Shown in pieces: positions 28,265-36,767 of a DNA stretch of 64,000 nucleotides. The stretch is from contig JAUIEK010000005.1 in assembly GCA_030428865.1 (NCBI GenBank), positions 83,657 to 147,656 of the forward strand, in the 5' to 3' direction. Below the pieces are notes generated by a model. That model was not told the DNA's origin, made no database searches, and was given only the letters and a program-made list of their open reading frames with translations. Origin of the DNA: Bacteroidia bacterium. Lineage in GTDB: Bacteria > Bacteroidota > Bacteroidia > Flavobacteriales > Flavobacteriaceae. The number at the start of each line of letters is the position of its first letter. Positions within the stretch are counted from its first letter, which is position 1. Both the position numbers and the translations under genes were made by a program.

Positions 28265-28567
28265 ATGAAACTTGAGTTTGAGCTAGGCAAATCTGAAAAA
28301 ACATCCTTAGTTATTGAACGAAATTCGTTCACTGGTAAATTTGTTTATTTCGAAAATGGAGTTGAAAGTGTAATTGAAAGTCCTTCTGATATTGCTACTC
28401 AACTTAATTTTGGTTTTAAAAAAACACACAAATTTGAAGTGGGTAATAAAGAAAAGCATGCTATAGAAATAACACACTCTCGATCTGTTCTCTTTGGAGC
28501 GTTAAGACCACAGACATATGAAATTAAAGTCAATGGAAGTTTGTTCAAAAAACATAAGGGCTACTAA
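28265..28567 (+). CDS. Hypothetical protein, 100 residues
   Basis: A small soluble protein starting MKLEFELGKSEKTSLVIERN, without signal peptide, membrane segment or recognised domain; the sequence suggests mainly beta strands. Codon use resembles its neighbours. It is a separate frame in a gap otherwise too long to be empty, and the following 140 bases hold the satD operator. Existence as a gene is likely, function unknown. Confidence 0.6.
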   Translation: MKLEFELGKSEKTSLVIERNSFTGKFVYFENGVESVIESPSDIATQLNFGFKKTHKFEVGNKEKHAIEITHSRSVLFGALRPQTYEIKVNGSLFKKHKGY

Positions 28568-28622
28568 AAATGTATATGAATCATTTCTTAACTCAAAGAA
28601 ACTTTTTGATTTATCTGTCTTT

Positions 28623-28694
28623 AAGCCGATAAACAAAAATATCGTTTTTTAAGCCGATATTTTTGTTTATCGTGTGTAAAACCGATATTTTTGA
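28623..28694. repeat. satD operator: 18-bp perfect inverted repeat plus 28-bp-phased direct repeats
   Basis: CGATAAACAAAAATATCG (28627-28644) is the exact reverse complement of 28655-28672, with a ten-base spacer. In addition AAGCCGATA occurs at 28623 and 28651 and AAACCGATA at 28679, each exactly 28 bases apart. The element CCGATATTTTTG is present twice (28654-28665, 28682-28693). It lies immediately upstream of satD and overlaps its promoter, so it is probably a repressor operator. Confidence 0.8.
28662..28693 (+). promoter_or_regulatory. satD promoter TTTG-N20-TATTTTTG
   Basis: TATTTTTG (28686-28693) fits TAnnTTTG and TTTG (28662-28665) is 20 bases upstream. The -33 box lies within the right arm of the inverted repeat and the -7 box within the third direct repeat, so occupation of the operator would block transcription. 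Confidence 0.65.
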
Positions 28695-28707
28695 TGCAAA
28701 TAAAATT

Positions 28708-29307
28708 ATGATTGCAATACTAACAGGAGATATCATCAACTCAAGAGATAGTGTAGCCATTGTTTGGATAGATAGGTTGAAAACTGTATTAAATATGTAT
28801 GGAAAATCTCCTAAACAATGGGAAATATTTAGAGGTGATAGTTTTCAGCTTTCTATAGAGTCTAAAAAAGCGCTATTGGCTGCTTTTCATATAAAAGCTG
28901 CAATAAAACTAACTGAAAAACAAGACATTCGAATTGCTATTGGACTAGGATCAGAAACATATCAAGCTGATAGAATTACTGAATCAAACGGATCTGCCTA
29001 TGTGTATTCAGGCGAATGCTTTGAGTCTCTAAAAAAGCAAACACTAGGTATAAAATCAGAAAATATTGCCATGAATGAAACTCTTAACATTATGTTCAAT
29101 TTAGCTCTACTTACAGCAAATAGTTGGACAAGTGTGGTAGCAGAAGTAATCACTGCTGCTATAGAACATCCTAATAAAAATCAAAAAGAAATTGCTAAAC
29201 TTATTGGTAAATCGCAAAGCAGTGTTAGTGAAGCTTTAAAAAGAGGCGGATTTGAAGAAATCATGAAAATCAACAACTTCTATCAAAAACAACTTTCAGC
29301 TCTATGA
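28708..29307 (+). CDS. SatD-family protein with C-terminal HTH
   Basis: From ATG 28708 the protein has 199 residues. The N-terminal domain begins MIAILTGDIINSRDS, the SatD signature, and has FRGDSFQ at 41-47, a spacing reminiscent of GGDEF/cyclase-fold proteins. The C-terminal part (about 155-190) is a helix-turn-helix with KEIAKLIGKSQSSVSEALKRGG. A TTG at 28663 in frame lies inside the operator and is not credible as a start. The stop overlaps the DUF3307 start by four bases, so the pair is co-translated. SatD was named in a streptococcal acid-tolerance operon; the biochemical role is unknown. It may bind the operator just upstream. Confidence 0.85.
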   Translation: MIAILTGDIINSRDSVAIVWIDRLKTVLNMYGKSPKQWEIFRGDSFQLSIESKKALLAAFHIKAAIKLTEKQDIRIAIGLGSETYQADRITESNGSAYVYSGECFESLKKQTLGIKSENIAMNETLNIMFNLALLTANSWTSVVAEVITAAIEHPNKNQKEIAKLIGKSQSSVSEALKRGGFEEIMKINNFYQKQLSAL

Positions 29308-30026
29308 TTTCTCTTGCTTTAAAATTTTTAATTGCACATATTTTAGGTGATTTTGTTTTTCAATCTGACAAATGGGTTAAAAACAAGAAAAAGAAAAAGC
29401 ACAAATCTAAATATCTGTATTATCATTTATTAGTCCACACATTATCTCTATTAATAGTTCTAAAATTCAATTTTCAATATTGGCTAGGTATTTTAGTAAT
29501 TATCGTCAGTCATTTTATCATTGATTTGATGAAAATCAACTTGTATAAAAGTGTAAATGAAAAACAATTATTTGTTCTAGATCAATTAGCACACCTTATT
29601 GTAATTGCGTTAGTTGTTTACTTTTATCAACCTTATGTATTTCATTTAAGTGCATTATATGAAACAAAATCATTAATATTAATACTTGCGCTGTTAACCA
29701 TCACTTCCATTGCTTCTGTAATATTAAAATTATTGATGAGCTCGTGGAGTTTTAAGGAAGATCAATCAAAAGATTCACTAAAAAATGCAGGAAAATATAT
29801 TGGAATCTTAGAGCGGTTATTTGTGTTTGGATTTATTATTATAAATCAATGGCCAGCAATTGGTTTACTGATGACTGCAAAATCTGTTTTTCGCTTTGGT
29901 GATCTTAGCAAAGCTAAAGATAGAAAACTAACAGAGTACGTGTTAATAGGCACACTACTTAGTTTTGGAATTGCTGTTTCTATTGGTCTCCTATACAATT
30001 ACGCTATTCAAGAATTAGCAAATTAG
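29304..30026 (+). CDS. DUF3307 membrane protein, partner of SatD
   Basis: A 240-residue multi-pass membrane protein. The DUF3307 hallmark is at the N-terminus: LIAHILGDFVFQSDKWVKNKKKKKHKSKYLYYHLLVH split over the first two segments, then VSHFIIDLMKI and VLDQLAHLIVI. Further helices follow to the C-terminus. It is coupled to satD by an ATGA overlap, and its 3' end overlaps rsmG by four bases in convergent orientation. The family has no known activity; conserved His/Asp residues in membrane-adjacent positions could mark a metal-dependent function, which is speculation. Confidence 0.9.
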   Translation: MISLALKFLIAHILGDFVFQSDKWVKNKKKKKHKSKYLYYHLLVHTLSLLIVLKFNFQYWLGILVIIVSHFIIDLMKINLYKSVNEKQLFVLDQLAHLIVIALVVYFYQPYVFHLSALYETKSLILILALLTITSIASVILKLLMSSWSFKEDQSKDSLKNAGKYIGILERLFVFGFIIINQWPAIGLLMTAKSVFRFGDLSKAKDRKLTEYVLIGTLLSFGIAVSIGLLYNYAIQELAN

Positions 30027-30658
30027 CCTTTAAATTTTAATGGCAAATGCACCACTTTTTTTGTTTCAAAAAAATCTTCAGAAAAAAAATTGGATAGATC
30101 ATAAATTGTTGCTTTTGGGAAGCTTTTCAGCTCCTCTTGCAAATCTCCTCCTTTTAAATACAGAATTCCATTTTTTAGTTCATGTCGAGATTTTTTTGCT
30201 ATTTTATCTTTTGTCCATCTTACAAAAGTTTCCATTTGGGCAACGGCCCTACTTATAATAAAATCGTAAACTTGATTAACCTCTTCTACTCGTCCGTGTG
30301 TTGTTTTTATATTTTCTAATTCTAACCCTGCAGCAACTTCTTCTACTACTTTAATTTTTTTACCAATACTATCTACTAAATGGAATTGCGTTTCAGGAAA
30401 TAAAATAGCTAACGGAATACCCGGAAATCCTCCTCCTGTTCCTACATCGAGAATATTAGTTTTAGGCAAAAAACTCATAACCTTAGCAATTCCTAACGAA
30501 TGTAAAACATGACGTAAGTATAATTCATCAATGTCTTTTCTAGAAACAACATTGATTTTAAGATTCCAATCTTGATATAGTTCTTGCAACTTCTCAAACT
30601 GTTTTTTTTGAAAATCAGTAAGGTTAGAAAAGTAGTTATAAATAATCTGTGCGTTCAT
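30023..30658 (-). CDS. rsmG: 16S rRNA (guanine527-N7)-methyltransferase
   Basis: Methylates G527 of 16S rRNA using SAM. The 211-residue protein has NVVSRKDIDELYLRHVLHSL, the SAM-binding ILDVGTGGGFPGIPLAI and ISRAVAQ, all RsmG signatures. The -7 box TACTTTTG at 30666-30673 ends only eight bases before the ATG, so the transcript may be leaderless or nearly so. Its 3' end overlaps the convergent DUF3307 gene. Confidence 0.95.
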   Translation of the reverse strand: MNAQIIYNYFSNLTDFQKKQFEKLQELYQDWNLKINVVSRKDIDELYLRHVLHSLGIAKVMSFLPKTNILDVGTGGGFPGIPLAILFPETQFHLVDSIGKKIKVVEEVAAGLELENIKTTHGRVEEVNQVYDFIISRAVAQMETFVRWTKDKIAKKSRHELKNGILYLKGGDLQEELKSFPKATIYDLSNFFSEDFFETKKVVHLPLKFKG

Positions 30659-30665
30659 TGTGATA

Positions 30666-30673
30666 CAAAAGTA
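30666..30673 (-). promoter_or_regulatory. rsmG promoter -7 box TACTTTTG
   Basis: Fits TAnnTTTG. The predicted start (30659-30662) practically coincides with the rsmG start codon at 30658. Confidence 0.55.
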
Positions 30674-30740
30674 AAAATTCCAAAATACAATTCATTGAAA
30701 AAAGCTTCGTTAATCCCTTAGCTATAAATGATAAAAGGCT

Positions 30741-30748
30741 TACTTTTG
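30741..30748 (+). promoter_or_regulatory. Desaturase promoter -7 box TACTTTTG
   Basis: Same octamer as in front of rsmG, on the opposite strand, 25 bases before the desaturase start codon. Confidence 0.5.
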
Positions 30749-30773
30749 CCAATTAAACATATTAATAAAATTT

Positions 30774-31865
30774 ATGAAGACGGTCACTTTTTCTAGAATA
30801 GATAAAGCTAAGTTCTTTAGAACATTAAATAAACGGGTAAATAGTTACTTTAAAGAAAATAACTTAAAAAAAACAGGTAATTGGAAATTGTATATTAAAG
30901 CAATTATCATGTTTGCTCTTTACTTAGTTCCTTTTGTGTTAATTCTTACCATTTCTATGCCTAATTGGTTACAGTTACTATTAGTTGTAATCATTGGAGT
31001 TGGAATGGCGGGCGTTGGCATGAATGTAATGCACGATAGCAACCACGAATCTTTTTCTAGTAAAAAATGGGTAAATAAACTTATGGGAAGCAGTTTATAT
31101 TTATTAGCTGGAAATGTATTTAACTGGAAAGTGCAGCACAATGTTTTACACCACACATTTACCAATATAAAAGATCATGATGAAGACATGGATGCTGGTA
31201 GAATTATTCGTTTTTCAAAACATGCTAAATGGAGAAGAATTCATGTCTTACAAAAATACTACTCTATATTACTATACGGACTTTTAACGATTAACTGGGC
31301 AATCACAACAGATTTTAAACAACTACACGGTTATTTAAAAAGAAAATTATACCAAGGAAAAGCTCCAAATCCTGCAAAAGAATGGACAAAACTAATTATT
31401 GCTAAAATAGTATACTATGCTATTTGGATCGTTCTTCCGTTAACAGTACTGAATATTGTTTGGTGGAAAGTCCTTATTGGTTTTTTTGTGATGCATTATG
31501 TTGCCGGAATGATTCTAAGCTTAATCTTTCAACTAGCTCATATTGTTCCGAACACAGAGACACCACTACCAGATAAAGAAGGAAATATAGAACATACTTG
31601 GGCTGTACATCAATTATACACTACCTCTAACTTTGCACCAACAAACTGGTTTATCAATTTTTATACAGGTGGATTAAATTACCAAGTAGAGCATCATATC
31701 TTTCCTCATATTTCTCATATTCATTATAAAAAATTAGCTAAAATTGTAAAGAAAACAGCTAAAGAATTTAATCTTCCTTACAATGAATATCAATCTACAA
31801 GGAAAGCAATTATTGAACATTTTAGACACATTGGTAGTTTAGGTGAAAAACCTCAAATGGCGTAA
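30774..31865 (+). CDS. Membrane fatty-acid desaturase, front-end-like
   Basis: A 363-residue di-iron membrane desaturase. The three histidine boxes are HDSNHE near 87, HNVLHH near 121 and QVEHH near 304. The Gln in place of the first His of box 3 is characteristic of front-end (delta-5/6/8-type) desaturases, although the N-terminal cytochrome b5 domain of eukaryotic enzymes is missing, as in bacterial relatives. Four membrane helices in two pairs fit the family. It probably adjusts membrane fluidity; substrate position cannot be told from sequence. An aminotransferase gene starts two bases after its stop, so the two are probably co-transcribed. Confidence 0.88.
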   Translation: MKTVTFSRIDKAKFFRTLNKRVNSYFKENNLKKTGNWKLYIKAIIMFALYLVPFVLILTISMPNWLQLLLVVIIGVGMAGVGMNVMHDSNHESFSSKKWVNKLMGSSLYLLAGNVFNWKVQHNVLHHTFTNIKDHDEDMDAGRIIRFSKHAKWRRIHVLQKYYSILLYGLLTINWAITTDFKQLHGYLKRKLYQGKAPNPAKEWTKLIIAKIVYYAIWIVLPLTVLNIVWWKVLIGFFVMHYVAGMILSLIFQLAHIVPNTETPLPDKEGNIEHTWAVHQLYTTSNFAPTNWFINFYTGGLNYQVEHHIFPHISHIHYKKLAKIVKKTAKEFNLPYNEYQSTRKAIIEHFRHIGSLGEKPQMA

Positions 31866-31867
31866 GC

Positions 31868-33055
31868 ATGAAGCAGTATTTATCGGATAGAATTCAAAGT
31901 TTACCAACATCTCAAACATTGGCAATGGCAGCGAAAGCTAGAGAGCTAAAAGCTGCTGGAAAAGACATTATTAGTCTTAGTTTGGGAGAGCCTGATTTTA
32001 ATACTCCAGATTTCATTAAAGATGCTGCTATTAAAGCCATTAATGATAATTACAACTCTTATACACCTGTTGATGGTTATGTAGAATTAAAAGAGGCTAT
32101 TTGTGAGAAATTCTATCGTGATAATGGATTACGTTATAACCCTAATCAAATTGTGGTTTCTACAGGCGCAAAACAATCTATTGCCAATGTAGCACAAGTG
32201 CTGCTAAATCCGGGTGATGAAATACTGTTGCCCGCTCCTTATTGGGTTAGCTATTCTGCAATAGCTACTTTATGTGAGGCAAAGTTTGTAGAGATTCCAT
32301 CAACTATTGATAATAACTTTAAAATTACTCCAGAGCAATTGGAAGCTGCCATTTCTCCTAAAACAAAAATGGTTTTTTTCAATTCACCTAATAACCCTAG
32401 TGGAACCATTTACTCTGAAAGTGAGTTTAGAGCATTGGCTAAAGTCTTAGAAAAATATCCTGACATCTTTATATTATCTGATGAAATCTATGAGCATATT
32501 AATTACGGCAAAAAGCCTTTTAGTTTTGCTGCCATAGAATCTATGTATGATAGAACAATAACCGTTAATGGTTTAGCAAAGGCCTTTGCAATGACAGGCT
32601 GGAGAATTGGTTATATTGGCGCTCCTGAATGGATAGCAAAAGCTTGTACAAAAATGCAAGGTCAAATTACATCTGGTGCAAATTGTATTGCACAAAGAGC
32701 TGCCATTACAGCTGTTTTAGCACCTGTAGAAAAAATTCAATACATGGTAGATACGTTTGAGAGTCGCAGAAATATGGTGCTAGATTTACTCGGAAAGATA
32801 AAAGGATTTACACTTAATATTCCTGATGGTGCTTTCTACATTTTTCCAGATATCTCTGATTTTTTTGGAAAGACTATTAACGGAGTAACCATTCAAAATG
32901 CAAATGATTTTTCAATGTTCTTATTAGAAAAAGCGAATGTTGCTACCGTTACTGGTGATGCTTTTGGTGCTCCTAACTGTATTCGAATTTCATATGCCGC
33001 TTCTGAAGCTCAACTTAAAGAAGCTATTACAAGGATAAAAAACGTTCTAGCTTAA
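31868..33055 (+). CDS. Class I aminotransferase (aspartate aminotransferase type)
   Basis: A 395-residue PLP-dependent enzyme of fold type I. Visible features are SLSLGEPDFNTP near 38, STGAKQSI, NSPNNPSGT near 174, the PLP Lys in NGLAKAFAMTGWRIGY near 237, and the C-terminal CIRISYA with the carboxylate-binding Arg. This matches the AspC-like subgroup (I-gamma) with aspartate or aromatic amino acid activity; the exact substrate is not decidable. It starts two bases after the desaturase stop. Confidence 0.92.
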   Translation: MKQYLSDRIQSLPTSQTLAMAAKARELKAAGKDIISLSLGEPDFNTPDFIKDAAIKAINDNYNSYTPVDGYVELKEAICEKFYRDNGLRYNPNQIVVSTGAKQSIANVAQVLLNPGDEILLPAPYWVSYSAIATLCEAKFVEIPSTIDNNFKITPEQLEAAISPKTKMVFFNSPNNPSGTIYSESEFRALAKVLEKYPDIFILSDEIYEHINYGKKPFSFAAIESMYDRTITVNGLAKAFAMTGWRIGYIGAPEWIAKACTKMQGQITSGANCIAQRAAITAVLAPVEKIQYMVDTFESRRNMVLDLLGKIKGFTLNIPDGAFYIFPDISDFFGKTINGVTIQNANDFSMFLLEKANVATVTGDAFGAPNCIRISYAASEAQLKEAITRIKNVLA

Positions 33056-33059
33056 GAGT

Positions 33060-33275
33060 TTAGAATAACACCAAAACTAAAACAAGAGTAAAAAGTGATA
33101 CTTTTAAAATAGCTCCTGTTTGGCTTGCTAATTTATCGTGATAATTTAGAAAAGAAGATTTCATTTGAGATACTGATTTTGATTTCATATCTCTTATACT
33201 TTGACGAATTTCTTGCTTATAAGCAGAAGTTAAAATTCCTCTTTCAATGACTCGTGGGTGTGCAAAAGATTTCAT
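33060..33275 (-). CDS. Small tail-anchored hypothetical protein
   Basis: A 71-residue frame: a basic helical N-terminal part (SIRDMKSKSVSQMKSSFL) and a C-terminal hydrophobic helix (AILKVSLFTLVLVLVLF) that ends the protein, the pattern of a tail-anchored membrane protein. It is convergent with the aminotransferase, four bases apart. No family is recognised and no promoter consensus is seen upstream, so the call is cautious. The 253 bases between it and ftsZ hold the ftsZ terminator and a small TCCTT/AAGGA hairpin (near 33349-33363), otherwise nothing I can name. Confidence 0.5.
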   Translation of the reverse strand: MKSFAHPRVIERGILTSAYKQEIRQSIRDMKSKSVSQMKSSFLNYHDKLASQTGAILKVSLFTLVLVLVLF

Positions 33276-33471
33276 AATTCATTATTTTAATTTGTTAGTA
33301 TACTCTAAAGACGTATTTAAAAATCTTTTGTTACATGTAGCATAGCAGCTCCTTGCAGAAGGAATGTTATTTAAAAATGATTTAATTAATTATAAATCAG
33401 TGTTTTAATTGCCAAAACAATATACCGTCACACATTATAACATATTTCTTTTTTTAGATTTTTTTAACGAA

Positions 33472-33501
33472 AAAGTGCTATTTTTTTCAAAATAGCACTT
33501 T
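33472..33501 (-). terminator. Terminator after ftsZ, end of the dcw cluster
   Basis: A 13-bp perfect stem AAAGTGCTATTTT/AAAATAGCACTTT (33472-33484 with 33489-33501), 28 bases after the ftsZ stop, followed on the minus strand by TCGTT and a modest T content. Confidence 0.75.
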
Positions 33502-33528
33502 CAAAAATCTTTACCTTTTTTATCAAAA

Positions 33529-35421
33529 TCAATCTACATTATCGTGCAAGAAAGAATTGTTAGTACGAATCTGAACATCATCTTTATCTTCATCTTTTTT
33601 TAATGATGTTTCTGTTTTGCTAATAGCAGTTTCATTACCTTCTAAATCTACTCCCATCCTTTTATATGCAGGTTGACGCTCAATTTCATCGATATTCTTA
33701 TTCATTTGATCAGTAAACTTATAGTTAAACCCTTTCATTTTTTTACGTCTTTCTTCTGCTCTTTTTTGAATTTCAGCAATCGTTAAGCTTAAAGGAGAAA
33801 CCTCTTCACTTTCTGTTTCAATTTCATTAATCTCCTTTTGGGTCTTATTCGTTTTAAATTCAAATTGTAATTCTTCTTCAACTATACTTGAAGATTTTTC
33901 AATAGAAGAACTTTTATTAATTGTAGGTTTTACATCAAAGTCTTCTAAAACATATCTTTTTTCAATCGCTTTTTCGTTTTTAATCACAACTTCTACCGGA
34001 TCCACAACCTCTATATCAAAAATAGTCTCCTTATTTTCTACTTTTTTTTCTGTTCCATTTGGTTTGATTTCTTCATAACTATTCAAAGGTAAATCAAATA
34101 ACAAATCAGCTTGAATTTCTTCTACTTGCTCTATTTCCTGCTTAATCGTGGTTACGTCTGTAATTACAAAATCATCATCAGAAATGGTATTTGGGAACAC
34201 TTCTTCATACACTACATTGATCTTTTTTATAGCCTCTGTAGTAGGAATCAAGTTTGATTCTAACTCTTCAACAGATTCTTCATCTTCTAAAACATGTACT
34301 ATTTTTTTCTTTGCTTGAGGTAATTCGTCCAATTCTGATGTTTTTGAAACAGTATCCTCAGAAAAATCATAGGTAGCTTTTTGCTCATCTTCTAATGTGT
34401 GAATGATTTTTTTCACTTCAGTATTCGTAATATTACTCTGCTGATCTGCCGCAAAGCCAGTAGCTACCACAGTTATAGATATTGCATCACCCAGCTCTTC
34501 ATCTTCTCCAATACCCATAATGATATTAGCTTCATATCCTGCTTCTGTTTGAATATGGTCATTAATTTCTCCTATTTCATCTAAAGTAACCTCACTACTT
34601 CCAGAAACGATAAGAAGTAATACGTTTTTAGCTCCTGTAATTTTATTGTCATTCAACAAAGGAGAATCCAACGCCTTAACAATTGCACTTTTAGCTCGTT
34701 CTTTTCCTGATTCTTTTGCAGAACCCATAATAGCTGTACCACTATTAGAAAGAACTGTTTTGGCATCATGTAAATCAATATTTTGTTTGTAGTGATGCGT
34801 TATTACTTCCGCAATTCCTCTGGCAGCTGTAGAAAGCACTTCATCTGCTTTTGAAAAACCTGCCTTAAAGCCTAGATTTCCATAGACTTCTCTTAACTTA
34901 TTATTGTTGATAACAATTAAAGAATCTACATTTTTACGTAATGCATCGATTCCTATTTGAGCTTGTTTTGAGCGCATTCTTCCTTCAAACTGAAACGGCA
35001 TGGTTACAATCCCAACTGTTAAGATATCCATGTCTTTAGCAATCTTTGCAATAATTGGAGCAGCTCCTGTACCTGTACCGCCTCCCATTCCAGCAGTAAT
35101 GAATACCATTTTTGTTTGGGTATTCAGCATTTGCTGAATCTCAATTATACTTTCTTTTGCGGCTTGCTCCCCAACTTCTGGGTTGGCTCCCGCCCCTAAA
35201 CCAGCAGTTAAACTTGCTCCTAACTGAATTTTATTTGGAACAGGGCTATTTTCTAATGCCTGAGCATCGGTGTTACAAATAACAAAATCTACTCCCCTAA
35301 TGTTTTGCTGAAACATGTGATTTACAGCATTGCTACCACCACCACCAACACCAATTACTTTAATTGTATTAGACTGTGATTTTGGCATGTCAAATAAAAT
35401 GTTATCAAATTCTGCGCTCAT
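33529..35421 (-). CDS. ftsZ: Cell division protein FtsZ with long C-terminal tail
   Basis: The tubulin-like GTPase that forms the division ring. The N-terminal 335 residues hold the canonical core: [20 protein letters not shown] at 113-119, [10 protein letters not shown] and the T7-loop region [13 protein letters not shown]. The protein then continues for about 295 residues, far beyond the roughly 50-residue linker of E. coli FtsZ. The tail is acidic and low-complexity, with a duplicated KKI(I/V)H(T/V)LEDE motif at about 344 and 375, and near the end a conserved-looking block [15 protein letters not shown] and [10 protein letters not shown]. Such tails are usual in Flavobacteriaceae. It is the last gene of the dcw cluster, after ftsA. 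Confidence 0.96.
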   Translation of the reverse strand: MSAEFDNILFDMPKSQSNTIKVIGVGGGGSNAVNHMFQQNIRGVDFVICNTDAQALENSPVPNKIQLGASLTAGLGAGANPEVGEQAAKESIIEIQQMLNTQTKMVFITAGMGGGTGTGAAPIIAKIAKDMDILTVGIVTMPFQFEGRMRSKQAQIGIDALRKNVDSLIVINNNKLREVYGNLGFKAGFSKADEVLSTAARGIAEVITHHYKQNIDLHDAKTVLSNSGTAIMGSAKESGKERAKSAIVKALDSPLLNDNKITGAKNVLLLIVSGSSEVTLDEIGEINDHIQTEAGYEANIIMGIGEDEELGDAISITVVATGFAADQQSNITNTEVKKIIHTLEDEQKATYDFSEDTVSKTSELDELPQAKKKIVHVLEDEESVEELESNLIPTTEAIKKINVVYEEVFPNTISDDDFVITDVTTIKQEIEQVEEIQADLLFDLPLNSYEEIKPNGTEKKVENKETIFDIEVVDPVEVVIKNEKAIEKRYVLEDFDVKPTINKSSSIEKSSSIVEEELQFEFKTNKTQKEINEIETESEEVSPLSLTIAEIQKRAEERRKKMKGFNYKFTDQMNKNIDEIERQPAYKRMGVDLEGNETAISKTETSLKKDEDKDDVQIRTNNSFLHDNVD

Positions 35422-35447
35422 AATAACTTTTTTATTGATTTATATTT

Positions 35448-36761
35448 TTATTCTGCGTTATCTAAAAAATCTTTTAATCCTTCCGTAAACTTCTCAAAGA
35501 ATGATTTCTTTTTAGGTTTTGGTTCTTTTTTAATCTCTTCTTCTTTTCCTATATTTTTTGGTTGTTCTTCAACAACTACCAGTTCCTCTTCTTCTTTCTT
35601 TTCTTTTTTAAGCCCTTCCATTAGTAAACCTACTGCTGTTGCATAAGAAGGACTAGAAAGTGAATCTTCTGAGTCTCCTGCCAAATGCTCATTAGGATAG
35701 CCTATTCTAGCATCCATTCCTGTAATATATTCTACCAACTGGCGTAGGTGTTTTAACTGCGATCCGCCTCCTGTTAAAACAATCCCTGCAATTAATTTTC
35801 CTTTTTGCGTTTCGTGCCCATAATTCTTTATTTCTACATACACATGTTCAACAATTTCTTGTACTCTTGCATGGATAATTTTTGACAGGTTTTTAAGTGT
35901 AATTTCTTTAGGCTCTCTACCTCGCAAACCTGGAATAGAAACAATTTCTGTTTCTTTATTTTCTCCTGGCCAAGCAGATCCGAATTTTATTTTCAATAAT
36001 TCTGCCTGTTTTTCAATAATGGAACATCCTTCTTTAATATCTTCGGTAATCACATTTCCTCCAAACGGGATCACAGCTGTGTGCCTTATAATTCCGTCTT
36101 TAAAAATTGCTAAATCCGTTGTTCCTCCTCCAATATCAATAAGAGCAACTCCTGCTTCTTTTTCTTCTTGACTAAGAACTGATGAAGCAGATGCAAGAGG
36201 CTCTAATGTAATATTAGCGAGATTCAACCCCGCACTTTTTACACATCTTCCAATATTTCTAATGGAGGAAACTTGCCCTACAACAACATGAAAATTTGCT
36301 TCTAATCTGCCGCCGTACATTCCTACAGGCTCTTTAATATCTGGCTGACTATCAACTTTAAATTCTTGAGGCAGTACATGAATAATCTCTTCTCCTGGCA
36401 ACATCACAAGCTTGTGAACCTGATTTACTAGCTTATAAATATCTGCTTCATCAATTACTTCATCTGCATTTTCTCTTGTAATGTAATCGCTATGATGAAG
36501 ACTTCTAATATGTTGCCCAGCAATACCCACTACAACATCATCTATTTTTTGACCTGAGACACTCTCTGCTTCTTCTACAGCTTGCTGAATGGATTGTATA
36601 GTTTGAGTTATATTACTAACTACACCTCTTTTAACGCCCAAACTTTTGGCTTTACCAATACCTAAAATTTCTAGTTTGCCATATTCATTCTTACGACCAA
36701 TCATGGCTACAATTTTAGTAGTCCCTATATCTAAACCAACTGCTATCATTTCATTTTTCAT
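35448..36761 (-). CDS. ftsA: Cell division protein FtsA
   Basis: Actin-like ATPase that tethers FtsZ to the membrane. The 437-residue protein starts with the phosphate-1 motif VGLDIGTTKIVAM, has VALIDIGGGTTDLAIF and IVLTGGGSQLKHL, and ends with a positively charged amphipathic helix (KKSFFEKFTEGLKDFL), the usual membrane-targeting tail. A Lys/Glu-rich linker of about 35 residues precedes it. It lies 26 bases before ftsZ and six bases after ftsQ. Confidence 0.96.
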   Translation of the reverse strand: MKNEMIAVGLDIGTTKIVAMIGRKNEYGKLEILGIGKAKSLGVKRGVVSNITQTIQSIQQAVEEAESVSGQKIDDVVVGIAGQHIRSLHHSDYITRENADEVIDEADIYKLVNQVHKLVMLPGEEIIHVLPQEFKVDSQPDIKEPVGMYGGRLEANFHVVVGQVSSIRNIGRCVKSAGLNLANITLEPLASASSVLSQEEKEAGVALIDIGGGTTDLAIFKDGIIRHTAVIPFGGNVITEDIKEGCSIIEKQAELLKIKFGSAWPGENKETEIVSIPGLRGREPKEITLKNLSKIIHARVQEIVEHVYVEIKNYGHETQKGKLIAGIVLTGGGSQLKHLRQLVEYITGMDARIGYPNEHLAGDSEDSLSSPSYATAVGLLMEGLKKEKKEEEELVVVEEQPKNIGKEEEIKKEPKPKKKSFFEKFTEGLKDFLDNAE

Positions 36762-36767
36762 TGTTGA

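Noticed and set aside
28627..28672. satD inverted repeat read as a transcription terminator for the 100-residue gene
   Set aside because: No T-run follows the 3' arm and a consensus promoter overlaps it, so an operator is the better explanation.
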